From contig JAJFZO010000579.1 of the NCBI GenBank assembly GCA_021397835.1, positions 1,565,001-1,629,000 of the forward strand: a stretch of DNA of 64,000 nt, given 5' to 3'. This stretch comes from Moringa oleifera (lineage: Eukaryota; Streptophyta; Magnoliopsida; Brassicales; Moringaceae). The stretch's first letter is position 1; each line of letters starts with the position of its first letter. Under the pieces are notes generated by a model, which was given only the letters and a program-made list of their open reading frames with translations, was not told the origin of the DNA and did no database searches. Positions 63,623 through 64,000 of this stretch are shown in pieces. The position numbers and the translations under genes are program-made.

Positions 63623-64000
63623 CTGTCAACAGATAGTCGGTCAATGTAAACTAACCAAAGCAAACTAAAAATGACTGAATCATTGAATAAACCATGAAAC
63701 ATACAGCCATGATGGTTAAAATATAAGATATAATATAAAAGATTTGACAACTCAACCAAACAGTAGTGCATAAATAACCACCCTTTTTGCTGATCGATAT
63801 TAAAAGAATCACAGTGGAGTACAAATCATGTAGAGATATGTGCTCCCATCCAAGGAAACAAACAATAAACTACACATAAGGCCGCTGATTATTATGGTGT
63901 TTGAATGTCTTGGAACATTTTTTTTAATTTTTATTTTAATGATCACAGCTTCAAGATCCTGTCAAACTTGCACACAGCAACGAATTATAGATTCAACTGA

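Noticed and set aside
1..64000. CRISPR arrays, operons, phage or viral integration, intact transposase or reverse transcriptase genes
   Set aside because: Looked for on both strands; only the short LINE tail and degenerate non-coding elements were found.

Overview
The window is nuclear DNA of a flowering plant, a eudicot and probably a rosid. The genes carry GT-AG introns, the intergenic DNA is extremely A+T-rich, and every recognisable protein belongs to a plant family. I cannot name the species from sequence alone. No CRISPR, operon or prokaryotic feature is present.

Layout. 1-892 (+): 3' part of a decayed PPR-DYW gene with two in-frame stops and one frameshift. 6155-9696 (+): three-exon nodulin-like MFS transporter, 563 aa, with a tRNA-like relic in intron 2. 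10759-11340 (-): single-exon SAM-domain protein, 193 aa. 18646-20121 (-): vacuolar-type amino acid transporter of the AVT6 group, 491 aa, with a probable 5'UTR intron. 20.5-40.8 kb: gene desert made mainly of old AT-rich repeats, fold-back elements and a few less A+T-rich islands. 42149-51243 (+): complete TOPLESS-class corepressor, 25 coding exons, 1135 aa, with introns in both UTRs and a LINE tail in a long intron. 53321-55174 (-): secretory-pathway CPYC glutaredoxin, four exons, 140 aa. 56685-63622 (-): C-terminal 566 aa of the spliceosomal SART1/Snu66 homologue DOT2/MDF, nine exons, with the 5' end beyond the window.

How the genes relate. They are unrelated housekeeping or regulatory genes, each with its own transcription unit. 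The order MFS, SAM, AVT6, TOPLESS matches, as I recall it, the Arabidopsis chromosome 1 block around At1g80490-At1g80530, so this looks like an ancestral block enlarged here by intergenic growth. TOPLESS and the glutaredoxin converge; the glutaredoxin and DOT2 run head to tail.

Nothing in the window looks like a new multi-gene system. The less expected content is non-coding: at least four dispersed or tandem AT-rich repeat families (two with long inverted structure, one apparently nested inside another), a tRNA-like relic with an encoded CCA end, a TOPLESS 3'UTR intron at a distance that could expose the mRNA to nonsense-mediated decay, a species-specific in-frame alternative donor in TOPLESS, and several unexplained islands in the desert. 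Exon borders were set by hand from splice signals and reading-frame continuity. Repeat borders are approximate.
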